A stretch of 64,000 bases of DNA from Glandiceps talaboti (taxonomy: Eukaryota > Hemichordata > Enteropneusta > Spengelidae): NCBI RefSeq assembly GCF_964340395.1, contig NC_135562.1:24195360-24259359 (forward strand), read 5' to 3'. The notes below the pieces were generated by a model. The model had not been told where the DNA came from and did not search any database. It saw only the letters and a list, made by a program, of their open reading frames with translations. Of this stretch, positions 1 to 12,545 are shown piece by piece. A program made the translations under genes and the position numbers. The first letter of the stretch is position 1, and the number at the start of each line of letters is the position of its first letter.

Positions 1-1389
1 TCTTTAGGACTGGTAAAATTAAAAGTTAAATCTTTAGGGCTGATAAAATTGAAAGATAAATCTTTAGGGCTGGTAACATTGAAAAGTTTAATCTTTTAGG
101 ACCGGTAAAATTGAAAGTTAAATCTTTAGGGCTGGTAAAATTGAAAGTTTAATCTTATAGGGCTGGTATAATTGAAAGTTTAATCTTTAGGGCTGGTAAA
201 ATTGAAAGATAAATCTTTAGGGCTGGTAAAATTGAAAGTTAAATCTTATAGGGCTGGTAAAATTGAAAGTTTAATCTTTAGGGCTGGTAAAATTGAAAGT
301 TTAATCTTTAGGACTGGTAAAATTAAAAGTTAAATCTTTAGGGCTGATAAAATTGAAAGATAAATCTTTAGGGCTGGTAACATTGAAAAGTTTAATCTTT
401 TAGGACCGGTAAAATTGAAAGTTAAATCTTTAGGGCTGGTAAAATTGAAAGTTTAATCTTATAGGACTGGTAAAATTGAAAGTTTAATCTTTAGGGCTGG
501 TAAAATTGAAAGATAAATCTTTAGGGCTGGTAAAATTAAAAGTTAAATCTTTAGGGCTGGTAAAATTGAAAAGTTTAATCTTTAGGGCTGGTAAAATTGA
601 AAGTTTAATCTTTAGGGCTGGTAAAATTGAAAGTTTAATCTTTAGGGCTGGTAAAATTGAAAGATAAATCTTTAGGGCTTGTAAAATTGAAAGTTAAATC
701 TTATAGGGCTGGTAAAATTGAAAGTTTAATCTTTAGGGCTGGTAAAATTGAAAGTTTAATCTTTAGGACTGGTAAAATTAAAAGTTAAATCTTTAGGGCT
801 GGTAAAATTGAAAGATAAATCTTTAGGGCTGGTAACATTGAAAAGTTTAATCTTTTAGGACCGGTAAAATTGAAAGTTAAATCTTTAGGGCTGGTAAAAT
901 TGAAAGTTTAATCTTATAGGACTGGTAAAATTGAAAGTTTAATCTTTAGGGCTGGTAAAATTGAAAGTTAAATCTTTAGGGCTGGTAAAATTGAAAGTTA
1001 AATCTTATAGGGCTGGTAAAATTGAAAGTTTAATCTTTAGGGCTGGTAAAATTGAAAGTTTAATCTTTAGGGCTGGTAAAATTGAAAGTTAATCTTTAGG
1101 GCTGGTAAAATTGAAAGTTTAATCTTATAGGACTGGTAAAATTGAAAGTTTAATCTTTAGGGCTGGTAAAATTGAAAGATAAATCTTTAGGGCTGGTAAA
1201 ATTGAAAGTTAAATCTTTAGGGCTGGTAAAATTGAAAGTTTAATCTTATAGGACTGGTAAAATTGAAAGTTTAATCTTTAGGGCTGGTAAAATTGAAAGT
1301 TTAATCTTTAGGGCTGGTAAAATTGAAAGTTTAATCTTTAGGGCTGGTAAAATTGAAAGTTTAATCTTTAGGGCTGGTAAAATTGAAAA
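1..1389. repeat. 30-bp minisatellite with higher-order structure
   Basis: Tandem array with a 30-bp unit whose core reads TTTAGGGCTGGTAAAATTG. Some units are 29 or 31 bp through gain or loss of a T or A. About 46 copies are visible, and the array is already running at base 1, so it continues upstream. Unit variants (GGACTGG, GGACCGG, GATAAAATT, TAACATT) recur in fixed order, so multi-unit blocks have been duplicated. The array ends at AAAACCATCG. No coding potential is supported. Confidence 0.97.
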
Positions 1390-1429
1390 CCATCGTTCAC
1401 CAAAAATGTATCTTCCAAACCTTAATATA

Positions 1430-1806
1430 CAATTGTATCTAGACTACCAAATATGTATATAGATGGAGAAATTCTAAATTGTATCTAGACTACCAAATAC
1501 GTATATAGATGGAGAAATTCTAAATTGTATCTAGACTACCAAATACGTATATAGATGGAGAAATTCTAAATTGTATCTAGACTACCAAATATGTATATAG
1601 ATGGAGAAATTCTAAATTGTATCTAGACTACCAAATATGTATATAGATGGAGAAATTCTAAATTGTATCTAGACTACCAAATATGTATATAGATGGAGAA
1701 ATTCTAAATTGTATCTAGACTACCAAATATGTATATAGATGGAGAAATTCTAAATTGTATCTAGACTACCAAATATGTATATAGATGGAGAAATTCTAAA
1801 TTGTAA
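1430..1806. repeat. 46-bp minisatellite, about 8 copies
   Basis: Near-identical 46-bp units start at 1441 and recur every 46 bases to 1763. Each carries GTATCTAGACTACCAAATA followed by GTATATAGATGGAGAAATTC. The only regular variation is ATATG versus ATACG. The two halves of the unit match two separated pieces of sequence at 2383-2484, which suggests how the unit arose. Confidence 0.96.
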
Positions 1807-2406
1807 TACGGTCAGCAGAAATCTGAAGTGTATCAAATTCACCTGTTATGCTGTAATTGCTGCCCCAAGAGGTTTATCAAATTCAAAATTAGGCAAGAAA
1901 ATGGCTTTGTTCAGAATCAGTTTTCACCTTTTACTGATGACACTGGTGATAACCTGCTTTCCTTGTGTATACTGATGTTCTACTGTGGTCCACTGTCATG
2001 ATAAACTTTCATAGCACACACAGATTTAATACCTTGATTTGACCAAAATATGATGTTAGTTATTTGTCTAGATTTTCAATTACCTGGGCAGGGGAAATTG
2101 ATTCAAGCTGTGATGATAGGGACTAATGTCTTGAGTGTCAATTCCCATAACCATGCTACTGTAATTGTATACTGGTTTGTCATTGCAAAATCAACACAAA
2201 ACATTTTGAAAAACCAGTCAACCTGTATAGAAAGCTATTCTACCTGTCACTATAGTGCTGATATCACCATTTAGGGCTTGAAATTACTAGTAGTCCAGAC
2301 TCCAGGACACAAAGACTACTAAACATTGTATCTCGACTACCAAATTACCAGTAGTTCAGACTCCATGACACATGGACTACTAAACATTGTATCTAAACTA
2401 CCAAAT
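1807..2406. other. Unassigned sequence with a diverged 65-bp duplication
   Basis: No gene recognised. Two short open frames (1775-1975 and 2050-2274, +) have no recognisable motifs and the first begins inside the minisatellite. At 2290-2406 a block containing AGTAGTYCAGACTCC and ACTACTAAACATTGTATCT occurs twice in tandem. Its last part is the same sequence used in the 46-bp minisatellite. Confidence 0.6.
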
Positions 2407-3304
2407 TAGTTCCAAAACTTTCGAGTAGATTGGGTTGAAATTTAATGGGGATGCATCTGGGGTATATAGATGAAGAAATATTAAGCATCATATTCATATA
2501 AAATGATCTCATCAGTGATATGCAAATAAGGTGTAAAAATTTGAATTTGAAAAAGTACTCGGTCAATGAGACTGAAATTTGATGAGATGTTTCTAGAAGT
2601 ATTATGCTGTAGATTTTCTTCAAAATAGTTTGACACAATTGGCCGTAGCAACCATGACCACGCCCTTAGCAAATTTCCAAATGCCAGTATTTTTTTTCAA
2701 AAATAACATCATCTGGTAGGCAAGTGAGTAAACATTAAAAAAAATGTATGCAAATATCCCTAGCAACCATGATGACACCCATGGGAACAGCCAAACAGTG
2801 GTGTCTTTCACAAAGATAACAGGGATTTTTAGGCACGTGAACAAACATTCAAAATGTGTATGCAAATATTCCTAGCAACAAGACCATGACCATGCCCATA
2901 GCAACAGCCAACATATATTGCAAAGAGAACAACAGGGATTAACAGACAAGTGAATAAACATTCAAAAAAATGTATGTCAATGTGCCTAGCAACAAGACTG
3001 CCCATAGCAACAGCCAAATGATCATGCATATTGCAAAGATAACAGCAGGGATTAATAAAGAAATGATTAAACATTCAAAAAATGTATGCAAATATACCTA
3101 GCAACAAGACCACGCCCATAGCAACAGCCAAATTATCGCGTAATTATTATTCTTTTTTATAATGCAAAAATAACATCAGGGCTGGATAGGCAACTGGATA
3201 ATCATTTAGCAAATGAACACCTATACCTAGCATGGATCAGCATGTGGATAAACATTTATAAAAAAACTGTACTGTTGTGCAACAATGTCATTGGCACCAT
3301 TTTA
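2407..3304 (+). mobile_element. Family A element, copy A1 (5'-truncated)
   Basis: Matches the A-family copies at 9957-12545. It begins mid-core at CCAAAACT, carries the conserved GTGATATGCAAAT motif (2515-2527), then enters about 113-bp tandem sub-repeats containing CTAGCAACAAGACCACGCC and ATAGCAACAGCCAAA (sub-repeat starts near 2871, 2984 and 3097). It ends with the family 3' region: TGTTGTGCA at 3273-3281, then a weak hairpin around TCATTGGCA. The 5' hairpin and microsatellite are missing. No protein is encoded. The family layout is that of a non-autonomous Helentron (HINE)-type element, which is an inference from structure. Confidence 0.8.
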
Positions 3305-4299
3305 ATATTGTTTGTTCATATTTTAAAGTGTATGTAAATAGGTTTCCAAAGTTTCCGACATTTTGCCTGCAAATGACGTAGTTTTCATAGGTGATTAAAG
3401 ATTTGTGTGACATTTTTGACAAAAGTACGATATTAATAATGAAAACTGATTTTTTTTAAAAATCTGCGATGAGCATTTTGCTTCAAGAGTCTTTGGAAAA
3501 TTGTGTCACTGCCGGAACACGATCGCAGCGTTCATGTTTTTTTAACCATGCCTGAACGTTGCGTGGTAGGGGGACGTCAACGCTTGAGTCTACACTGATT
3601 TTCTCACAAAAGATTTGGAAGTTCTAATCAGCTTGTTGGGAAGGAACTTATGTAACACATACACTTACTGGTACTGTTGAAACCGTAATATACTAATGAT
3701 ACTCTCAGTATCCAAGAATTTGAATCAGTCCTAGAAAGTAATGCATCACTTATGGAGAATTCAGTTATGAATTGAAAATTTGTAAATTTGTCAAAGTTTA
3801 ACAATCAGTATAGATTTATTACAAAAGTATGTTATACACTGATAAGTGGACAATACTCTTCACTACATGAACACATTTATCAGTAGATTTGGTCAGTAAT
3901 AGATAACATAGTACATAGATAGATTGTACAGCTGGCATGTCTTGTTCAACTAATGTTATTCATGGATAGACTACAAGTACATGTAACAACAAACAATATT
4001 AAAAAATATACACTAGAAATGGAAATCATTTCGTAATTTGTAGATTTGAGATGAAAAAACAATTTGATGTTCATGTTTTTGTCAGAGCTGTTCAGGTAAG
4101 GTATTACAAGCTGTGACATTATTTGTGCCTAAGATATCAAGAATATTTAATAAGCTATTGAAGTACAAGTCGAAATATTGATAAATTAGCAATACATTGG
4201 TACTTGACTAGTAGAAACTAATGTTGAAAACAAAACCAGTTTACTTCCATGTTTTTATTGGATTGTGAGACTCTGAGATCCTAGCTTTGTGTCGTCATT
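3305..4299. other. Unassigned AT-rich sequence
   Basis: No gene, array or element recognised in this stretch. It is AT-rich apart from a short GC-richer patch near 3500-3580, which shows no motif I can name. Confidence 0.5.
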
Positions 4300-4650
4300 T
4301 TTACCTCCTGTAAGGGTACAGGAGGTATTAAAAGGGGGATGTCTGTCTGTGTGTGTGCCTGTCTGTCTGTGTCATCATTTTCTTAAAAATGGCTGGCTCA
4401 ATTATAGTGAAATTTGGTACGTATAATGTTTGGGGTAATGGCTAGACCTGATAAGTTTTTGAGCGAGATCTGTTCATGTTAATTAGGGGAATTTGCATAT
4501 CAATGAAATAAATTAATTAAGCAACATCTTAAGACTGCATTCTTCAATTTCAATATAATTTAGTACATACATTAACAATTAAAAAATGCATATGTCCTAT
4601 AAAGTGCATAATTAGTGATTCCCTAAGGGCATTCAGTTTAAATCTGGTGT
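4300..4650 (+). mobile_element. Family B element, short derivative B4
   Basis: About 350 bp. It starts with a strong hairpin, TACCTCCTGTA then AGGG then TACAGGAGGTA (4302-4327). A CTGT/GTGT microsatellite and the phrase GTGTCATCATTTTCTT follow, as in the long B copies. It then passes to the family 3' region (CTTAAGACTGCATTCTTC, then ATTCAGTTTAAATCTGGTG). Compared with the 1.8-kb copies the middle is deleted. The 3' end abuts the 30-bp minisatellite directly. Confidence 0.8.
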
Positions 4651-5780
4651 CAGGTTGAGTTGTTTAGTTACTGTATATGTCAGGTTGAGTTGTGTAGTTA
4701 CTGTACATGTCAGGTTGAGTTGTGTAGTTACTGTACATGTCAGGTTGAGTTGTGTAGTTACTGTACATGTCAGGTTGAGTTGTGTAGTTACTGTACATGT
4801 CAGGTTGAGTTGTGTAGTTACTGTACATGTCAGGTTGAGTTGTGTAGTTACTGTACATGTCAGGTTGAGTTGTTTAGTTACTGTATATGTCAGGTTGAGT
4901 TGTGTAGTTACTGTACATGTCAGGTTGAGTTGTGTAGTTACTGTATATGTCAGGTTGAGTTGTGTAGTTACTGTACATGTCAGGTTGAGTTGTTTAGTTA
5001 CTGTACATGTCAGGTTGAGTTGTGTAGTTAGTCCCCGCCGGACGAAGTCCGGGATGGGGACTTATGGATTGGGTTCCGTCTGTGCGTGCGTGCGTGCGTC
5101 CGTCCTTCCGTCCGTCCGTCCGCAGCCGTTTCTTGGAGATGCCTGGACCGATTATTTTCAAACTTGGTACAGGGGCAATATACAATGGCATACATATGCA
5201 CGGCAATTTGTTTCATGATATGATCCAATATGGCCGCCTAGCAGCCATTTTGTTTGCAAATTTTCCCTGTCTAAAGCCATAACTCAGACATGCTTGAACA
5301 GATCTCATTCAAAGTTGGTATTAGGACAGTGTTCTATGACATACATGTGCATATTCATTGTTGTCATGATATGAACCAATATGGCCGCCTAGCAGCCATT
5401 TTGTTTGTGAATTTTCCCTGTCCAAAGCCATAACTCAGACATGCTTGAACAGATCTCATTCAAAGTTGGTATTAGGACAGTGTTCTATGACATACATGTG
5501 CATATCCATTTTCGTCGTGATACGATCCCCCATACCCGACCCATCCTTTATTGTTGTAGGCATGTTCCATGTCCAACAAGCAGACACAACATATCTAAGT
5601 CTGTTTGATTTAGGTTCACAAGTGTTGTTGCGTGATCAGAGTAGTGATAATTCCTTAAAACCCAATCATAGCGGGTACTATGTCATTCTCAATGACTTGT
5701 TACTGTATATGTCAGGTTGAGTTGTGTAGTTACAGTACATGTCAGGTTGAGTTGTGTACATTGTAGTTACTGTACATGTA
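4651..5780. repeat. 30-bp minisatellite interrupted by element C1
   Basis: Exact 30-bp units (CAGGTTGAGTTGTGTAGTTA plus CTGTACATGT) run from 4651 to 5030, about 12.7 copies. Element C1 interrupts the array, which resumes at 5701 for about 2.5 copies and decays near 5780. Because 30 is a multiple of 3 and the unit lacks stops in several frames, long repetitive open frames appear on both strands. They are not evidence of a gene. Confidence 0.97.
5029..5700 (+). mobile_element. Family C HINE/pearl-like element, copy C1
   Basis: 672-bp non-coding element inside the 30-bp array. From 5' to 3' it has: TAGTCCCCGC (5029-5038), which is also the left part of a hairpin (GTCCCC.CCGGAC / GTCCGG...GGGGAC, 5031-5061); a GCGT/CCGT microsatellite to about 5122; three core units of about 151 bp containing ATCCAATATGGCCGCC and CCATAACTCAGACATG; a unique tail; the inverted subterminal motif GCGGGTACTA (5671-5680, one mismatch); and hairpin GTCATT-CTC-AATGAC (5682-5696). 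The left flank ends in T and the right flank starts TACTG, so removal restores the array unit. This fits insertion between two Ts, as for Helentrons, or equally a 3-bp TTA duplication. The same structure was published for bivalve 'pearl' elements. Family membership is inferred. Confidence 0.85.
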
Positions 5781-5864
5781 GTTGTTCTCTACAAATTAGT
5801 ACAATCTTCTGATCTAACAGAGAAGATCATAAAGCATAAAGGACTAGACTAGGTTGTGAAGGAA

Positions 5865-5978
5865 AGGTTTGTGTGTCATCATTTTGACATCTTGTGACAG
5901 AGAGGTTTGTGTGTCATCACTTTGATAGCTTGTGACAGAGAGGTTTGTGTGTCATCATTCACTCAAATTGGAGTGTAG
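5865..5978. repeat. 38-bp repeat, 3 copies
   Basis: AGGTTTGTGTGTCATCA starts at 5865, 5903 and 5941. The first two full units are followed by a CTTGTGACAGAG ending. Confidence 0.85.
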
Positions 5979-7091
5979 TGTGAATGCCTTAACAACCCTT
6001 GCTGTCTATAATCCTGCCCTCCAAGTCTATCACTACTGAAGCATGAAAATTGGCAAGTTGTTAAAAAATAATTAGGGACCTGAGGGATTTCCTTATGTAG
6101 CCAGAGTGTATAGGATAGGAGTCATGAAGGACATGAATTTTACATGAAAATGGCTTTACTGTGAGAGTTAGGGGATGCAGTTTATAGCATGATGAGTAGA
6201 AAGCCTGGCCTGGATTAAGACATTAATTATCATTCAGTTCTGAGACTGATAGCATTGCTATAGACTGTATGCTGGAGTTGAGATCAGGTTACACAGCATG
6301 TTAGCCGAGCCATAATAACTAGACATTGCTCTAGCATAAATGAATTTTCCAATGGTCTGTTTAAACAGATTTCCGTAGATCAGGAAATTTTGTGAAAGAG
6401 CAGTCTCTGTGTTATGATTGATGGTTTTTAATCCCAATGGTAATATGTACACTGGAGAAGGTAATTTAGGAAATTTAGTCCCAGAGAGAGAGGAAGGATT
6501 GTGATGTACTGTAGACTTGGTAGTGGAATTATAGCCCAGCCTAGGATGTAAAATAATGACGTACATAGTGATTGTAATCATAGCATCTTTTAACAAGACT
6601 CACAGATTTATGAAGTCACAGTTCAATTTAGAACTGAGGAAATGAATTTTTTTCAGTCCAGGAGGTGATTTGTACTATAGTAGGATGTACACTGCTAATA
6701 CCTTGAGCACTAACACAATGAGTAAGAAGCTGTAAAATTAACTACATGTCAACCAAATTACAAGTTACATACATGTACTAGCTAAATGTCTGCAGTACAT
6801 TAACCCTACCAAGGTAGGACCAGAACCTTATTGCTATAATTTGGCAAAGTAAGAAAGAAAAATAGAAAAAGTAATAAGGATAGTGATACTTGGCCCAAGT
6901 CACAATGAAACAGGCTTGTTTAGGCCTTAAAAAAAATGTCTGGTTCTGGTTAACTGACCCCACCTAGTTTTTCACCGCTGACCCGAACCTTTTTTTTATG
7001 TACTCAAAGAAAAAATAATAAAATCGCAAAAATTGTGAATCTCGCAAGAAATAGTGGATGCGGAAACTAACATCAACTTAAAAAGACAATA
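5979..7091. other. Unassigned sequence; no gene seen
   Basis: Contains a 112-codon open frame on the minus strand (6258-6596) with no family motif and no supporting context. I do not call it a gene. An A/T-rich patch lies at 6980-7030. Confidence 0.45.
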
Positions 7092-8908
7092 TACCAGATT
7101 TAAACTGAATGTCTTCTGTAAGGAAAAAGTTTTTGAGATTGTCCTTCCTACAGACAATTGTTGGAATACAACAGAACATATGCAATAAGTTATTTTTTCT
7201 CATTGGTTGCTATTTGCCCATTGCTGTTAGTGATCTCCTGGCCAACCACAACGTATAATGTGAAGCTTTATAGAACGTTGTAGCATAGCACTCACCATAG
7301 AAAGAGTTTTAAAGGCAAAAAAAAAAATTGTTTCTGGTCAGCGCCCATCACTTAAGTACCCCCTAGGATGAAAGGGAAAACACAAAAGTAACTCTCCCTA
7401 CATTAATTGCCACCAGGGAAGACAACTGCAAAACTAATCATGAACTAGCCTATGACATCTGCCCCACATACACACTTGCTGTAAAGTACTAAATAAAAAG
7501 AACAGTAACTGCAATGATAAATAGATTGATTAACATTTGTTGAGAATGTAAAAAAAATCATTGCATTGTCGCACCACTTTAGACAACATTTCCTGACGAG
7601 AAACTATTTTTTCCTTTTTAGTGGCCTACCAAAATATGCCAATAACTTATTAAAACTAAACACTACATCAATGATATTTTCAGGACTAGTGCGCTTTGGT
7701 ATTGCAAATGTGTGTATCAAATTATATTGAATTTGAAGCGTGCATTCTTGAGATATAGCCTAATTACCAAAAACCATTAATTATGTAAAACCAAAACAGT
7801 TCTCCTCACTACCCTACAGAACACATGCAATAAATTTCGTTTGAATTGAGCCAGTCGTTTTTTAGAAAATGGTGATAAAGTCGCACCACTTTAGACAACA
7901 TTGCCTGACCAGAAACTATTTTTTTCTTTTTTGTGGCCTACTGAAAATATGCCAATAACTTATTAAAACTAAAAGGTACATTACTAATATTTTCAGGACA
8001 GGTGTGCTTTGGTATCGCAAATGTATGTACCAAGTTATAATGAATTTGAAGCGTGCATTCTTGAGATATAGGGAAGAAATGTATTAATCGCCATCTTAGT
8101 TTCCGTACGGCGACAATCCCAAGTACCCGGATGCAAGAGGGACTAACCCGGAAGCGAGTCATTGTCAGCCATACGTTATAGTGGTAACACTCCTTCATGT
8201 TCGATTACCTTTCACAAAGAAAACACAACGAAATGGTTGAAGTGATCTTTTTTTTTATTTCTTTACATCACAACAACAAAATCTGCGGGATCAAAAGTGT
8301 TGTAAACTAAACTAGAAAGAATTATCGGACTGGCTAAACTTCCCGCTGAAGTGGATTAAGGTCCAAGTCCAAGTAAGCCTCGATTGTATGTGAGAAAATT
8401 GTCTCAAACTAGCGATATAACTTTCAAAATATAACTTGACATGTCTTCAGTTGTTAGAGTTATACTAATTCAAGACGGGTTTTCACTCGAAAACAACAAT
8501 TCTGTGAATAATGACACTCTGAATGCAACGATTTCTCGGACGATGTTACCACTGTAACGTATGGCTGACAATGACTCGTTTCCAGGTTAGTCCCTCTTGC
8601 ATCCGGGTACTTGGGATTGTCACGTACGGAAACTAAGATGGTGATTAATACATTTCTTCCCTAAAGCCTAATTACCGAAAACCATTAATTACGTAAATTG
8701 CTCATTAATATTCATGGTACATTTACCAAAACCTAATCAGTTCTTGCCATTACCCTACAGAACATGTGTGCAAAATTTCGCTTGAATTGAGATAGCCGTT
8801 TTGGAGAAAATGATGACACAGACAGACAGTCAGACACACACACAGACAGACAGACAGACACACAGCCTTTCACCCACTAAATACATCTCTTCCTTATGGA
8901 AGAAAAAA
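7092..8908 (-). mobile_element. Family B element, copy B1, with nested transposon
   Basis: Reverse-complement copy of the element at 40833-42618. The element 3' end is at the left (ACCAGATTTAAACTGAAT, subterminal TCTTCTGTAAGG at 7112-7123). The 5' end is at the right: (ACAG)n at 8818-8868, then CTTCCTTATGGAAG near 8890-8903, a palindromic hairpin. The cores contain TCGCACCACTTTAGACAACA twice, 312 bp apart (7569, 7881), so one core unit is duplicated. The sequence GAGATATA-GCCTAATTACC is split at 8070/8662 by another transposon. No protein coding. Structure suggests a HINE-like element. Confidence 0.82.
8071..8661. mobile_element. 591-bp inverted-repeat (MITE-like) transposon nested in B1
   Basis: Long terminal inverted repeats of about 119 bp: left arm 8071-8189 begins GGGAAGAAATGTATTAATC, and right arm 8544-8661 is its reverse complement with only about five differences plus a 1-base indel. 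Undisturbed B sequence reads GAGATATAGCCTAATTACC. Here it reads GAGATATA, element, TAAAGCCTAATTACC, so the insertion site is known to the base. The duplicated target is TATA/TAAA (one substitution), or TA with two extra bases. The 350-bp interior has no usable open frame, so it is non-autonomous. I cannot assign a superfamily. Confidence 0.9.
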
Positions 8909-8921
8909 CTGTTCTTCCAAT

Positions 8922-9088
8922 CTGTAGTGGCTGTACATCTGATGATAAGAAACCAATAACACAAACCATATGGAAAACAACAGAAAAAACACCACTACCT
9001 GTACTCACATATCTAGCCACTCACATATGAAAAAAAAAAAAAAAATCTACCTACTCCACATATTCTAAAATTGAGTGTAATCGGAACG
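8922..9088 (-). repeat. Dispersed repeat family F, inverted copy
   Basis: Reverse complement of 39078-39250. It shares CCAATCTGTAGTGGCTGTAC (versus CCAATCTGTAATGGCTGTAT), CATATGGAAAACAACAGAAA, CTCACATATGAAAA, an A tract and ATTGAGTGTAATCGGAAC, at roughly 75-80% by eye. It lies between B1 and A2. Not recognised as a known class. Confidence 0.75.
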
Positions 9089-9096
9089 ACAATTCT

Positions 9097-9533
9097 TAGC
9101 ACAACTGAACTGATATGGTGCAGTGCTATAGTATGGCAAAGTATCTGTGTGTGTCACTGTGTGTGTGTGGACGTGTGCAGATAGGCTTGAAATTTGGTGG
9201 GAATGTTCTTGGGGTGTTTAATTTAAGAATAGTTCATGACATGATGATCCCAGGCCATCAGTGATATGCAAATTAAGGTTAAAAATGTGTCTTTTTGGTC
9301 AAAAATCTGTAATTCCAAAACTATTGATTAGGTTTTACTGAACTTTGGTGGGAGGGTTCTTAGGGATATTTAGTTAAAAATTGTTCATGACACGATGATC
9401 CCATCAGTGATATGCAAATTAGGGCTAAATGTGTCTTTTTGGTCAAAAATCTGTAATAAATTTGATGAGAGGGTTCTAGGAGTGTCTAGTTTAAGAACTG
9501 TTTATGACGTGATGATCCCAGTCAAAGGACTAT
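9097..9533 (+). mobile_element. Family A element, copy A2 (3'-truncated)
   Basis: Starts with the family 5' subterminal motif TAGCACAACT (9097-9106) in an imperfect hairpin (…GTGCAGTGCTATA), followed by a GTGTGTG simple repeat. Three diverged core units of about 140 bp follow (GAAATTTGGTGGGAATGTTC, CAGTGATATGCAAATTA, TTTTGGTCAAAAATCTGTAA). It has no family 3' end and instead runs straight into segment G. Confidence 0.78.
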
Positions 9534-9840
9534 ACTAAAAGAGTGCTATCTGGTATTATTTTAACATATCAAGGTGATAAAAATACCCTTTCCTGATAAC
9601 AATTGAAATTTGAATTCAGAAAAGTAACACCAAGAAAAATCCTCAAAGTATATTGTTGCATGCCATACCATTTAAAATTATTTTATCATGATGAAAAATT
9701 ACAGGATTCATTCAAGGTACTAAGTCAGGTCAGTATTCTTAGTAATATGATTTGATAGTAGTGTTTCTGTTTGTTTCAGTATTTGCCAAAAATTGGTATA
9801 AACCTTTGACAAGAAACTTGAAAAGTTTAGAAGCTGCCAC
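9534..9840 (+). repeat. Segment G, 300-bp conserved block, copy 1
   Basis: About 85% identical by eye to 55256-55552. It begins ACTAAAAGAGTGCTATCTGG and includes TATCAAGGTGATAAAAATAC, CCCTTTCCTGATAACAATTG, ACACCAAGAAAAATCCTCAA and GTTTGTTTCAG. In both places it lies between an A-family core and a new A-family 5' hairpin. No reading frame is conserved. It may be the tail of a larger element whose head is family A. Confidence 0.8.
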
Positions 9841-9956
9841 GGTGGCACTAGAGGCATTAGACATGTGTAGCTATTGTTTCTGTGCTTACACAATTTATTT
9901 TTTTAGCTTATTCCCTGGAAATTTTTTTTCCTGTCTTGAGTTGGTCAGCAATTTTT

Positions 9957-11291
<1,335 letters not shown>

Positions 11292-11317
11292 TTTTTATTT
11301 GTGCTTTTGGCCAGTGA

Positions 11318-12545
11318 TTTTTTTTTAAATCCTCCAGAATGATTGCCTTGGTATTTGATGGGGAAATTACTTAGGGCATGAAGATGGGAAATTGTTCAAA
11401 TGAAAATGATTGCATCAGAGATGTGCATTTTCGGTCAAAAAATGTATTTTTTGGTCAATAACCTTAAACTTCAAAACTAGATAAGTCTTAAATTTGGGAG
11501 GAACATTATTGGGGTATTTAGTTTAAGATTTGTTCATGAAATGATCTTATCAGTGATATGCAAATAGGAGCTTAAAATACATGTTTTTGGTCAAAAGTCT
11601 ATAATTCCAAAATTGCAGTGCAGATGGAGTTAAGATTTGTTGGGAATGTTCTGTATACATGTAATGGGTGTTTAGATTAAGAAGTTTTCTTGACATAACG
11701 ATCACATTAGTAATAATATGCAAATTAGGGATAAAAATATGTCTTGTCAAAAACCTATAATTCCAAAACTACTCAGCAGATTGGGCTGAAATTTGATGGG
11801 AGCATTCGTAGGGATGTTTAGTTTAAAAGTGTTCATGACGTGATGATCCCATGATAATATGCAAATAAGGTCTAAAATATGTCTTTTTGGTCAAAAATCT
11901 ATAATTCCAAAACCACTGAGCATGAAAGTGTATTATCAATATGATCATCCCATCAGCGATATGCCACACTAGGTTTAAAATTCTTAATTTTGGTCAAAAA
12001 CTTGTACCATGAAAGCTGCATGGTGAGTGGAGCTATTCTGTGCACAGTTATTGTTCAAAACATTTTGACACCACTGTCCCTAGCAACCATGGTCATGCCC
12101 TTAGCAAAAGTGAAATGATGATGTATACATATTACAATAATAACAACAGGGATGGGTAGGCAAGTGAATAAAGAATAAAAAAAAAATGTCTGTAAATATG
12201 CCTAGCAAAAAGGCCATGCCATAGCAACAGCCAAATGGCGATGTTATAATATTGGAAAGATGAAAACAGGGATGGGTAGGCAAGTGAATAAAGAATTAAA
12301 AAAAATGTCTGTAGATATGCCTAGCAAAAAGGCCATGCCATAGCAACAGCCAAATGGCGATGTTATAATATTGGAAAGATGAAAACAGGGATGGGTAGGC
12401 AAGTGAATAAAGAATTTAAAAAATGTCTATAAATTTGCCTTGCAACAAGACCACAACCATAGCAACAGTCAAGTGAAGGTGTATATCATAAAAAGAATAT
12501 CGGATTAATAGGCAAGGGATTAAACATTCAAAAAGTGTATGCAAA
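11318..12545 (+). mobile_element. Family A element, copy A4 (ends degraded)
   Basis: Follows A3 almost directly. It begins in the first core (CCAGAATGATTGCCTTGGTA) without the 5' hairpin. It has at least four diverged cores with GTGATATGCAAATA-like motifs (11558-11565, 11718-11725, 11859-11866), then the CTAGCAA…ATAGCAACAGCCAAATG sub-repeats. Two sub-repeats at about 12139-12400 are almost identical (GGGATGGGTAGGCAAGTGAA), so they duplicated recently. No 3' subterminal motif is seen. Confidence 0.75.

Noticed and set aside
4655-5218. 187-codon open frame crossing the 30-bp array into element C1
   Set aside because: It spans the boundary between a tandem array and an inserted non-coding element, so it cannot be an ancestral gene.
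6258-6596. 112-codon minus-strand open frame
   Set aside because: No family motif, no repeat or exon context, and about the length expected by chance in a 64-kb window.
7092-8908. Autonomous Helitron or Helentron
   Set aside because: No open frame resembling Rep, helicase, or endonuclease exists in any of the hairpin-core elements in the window.
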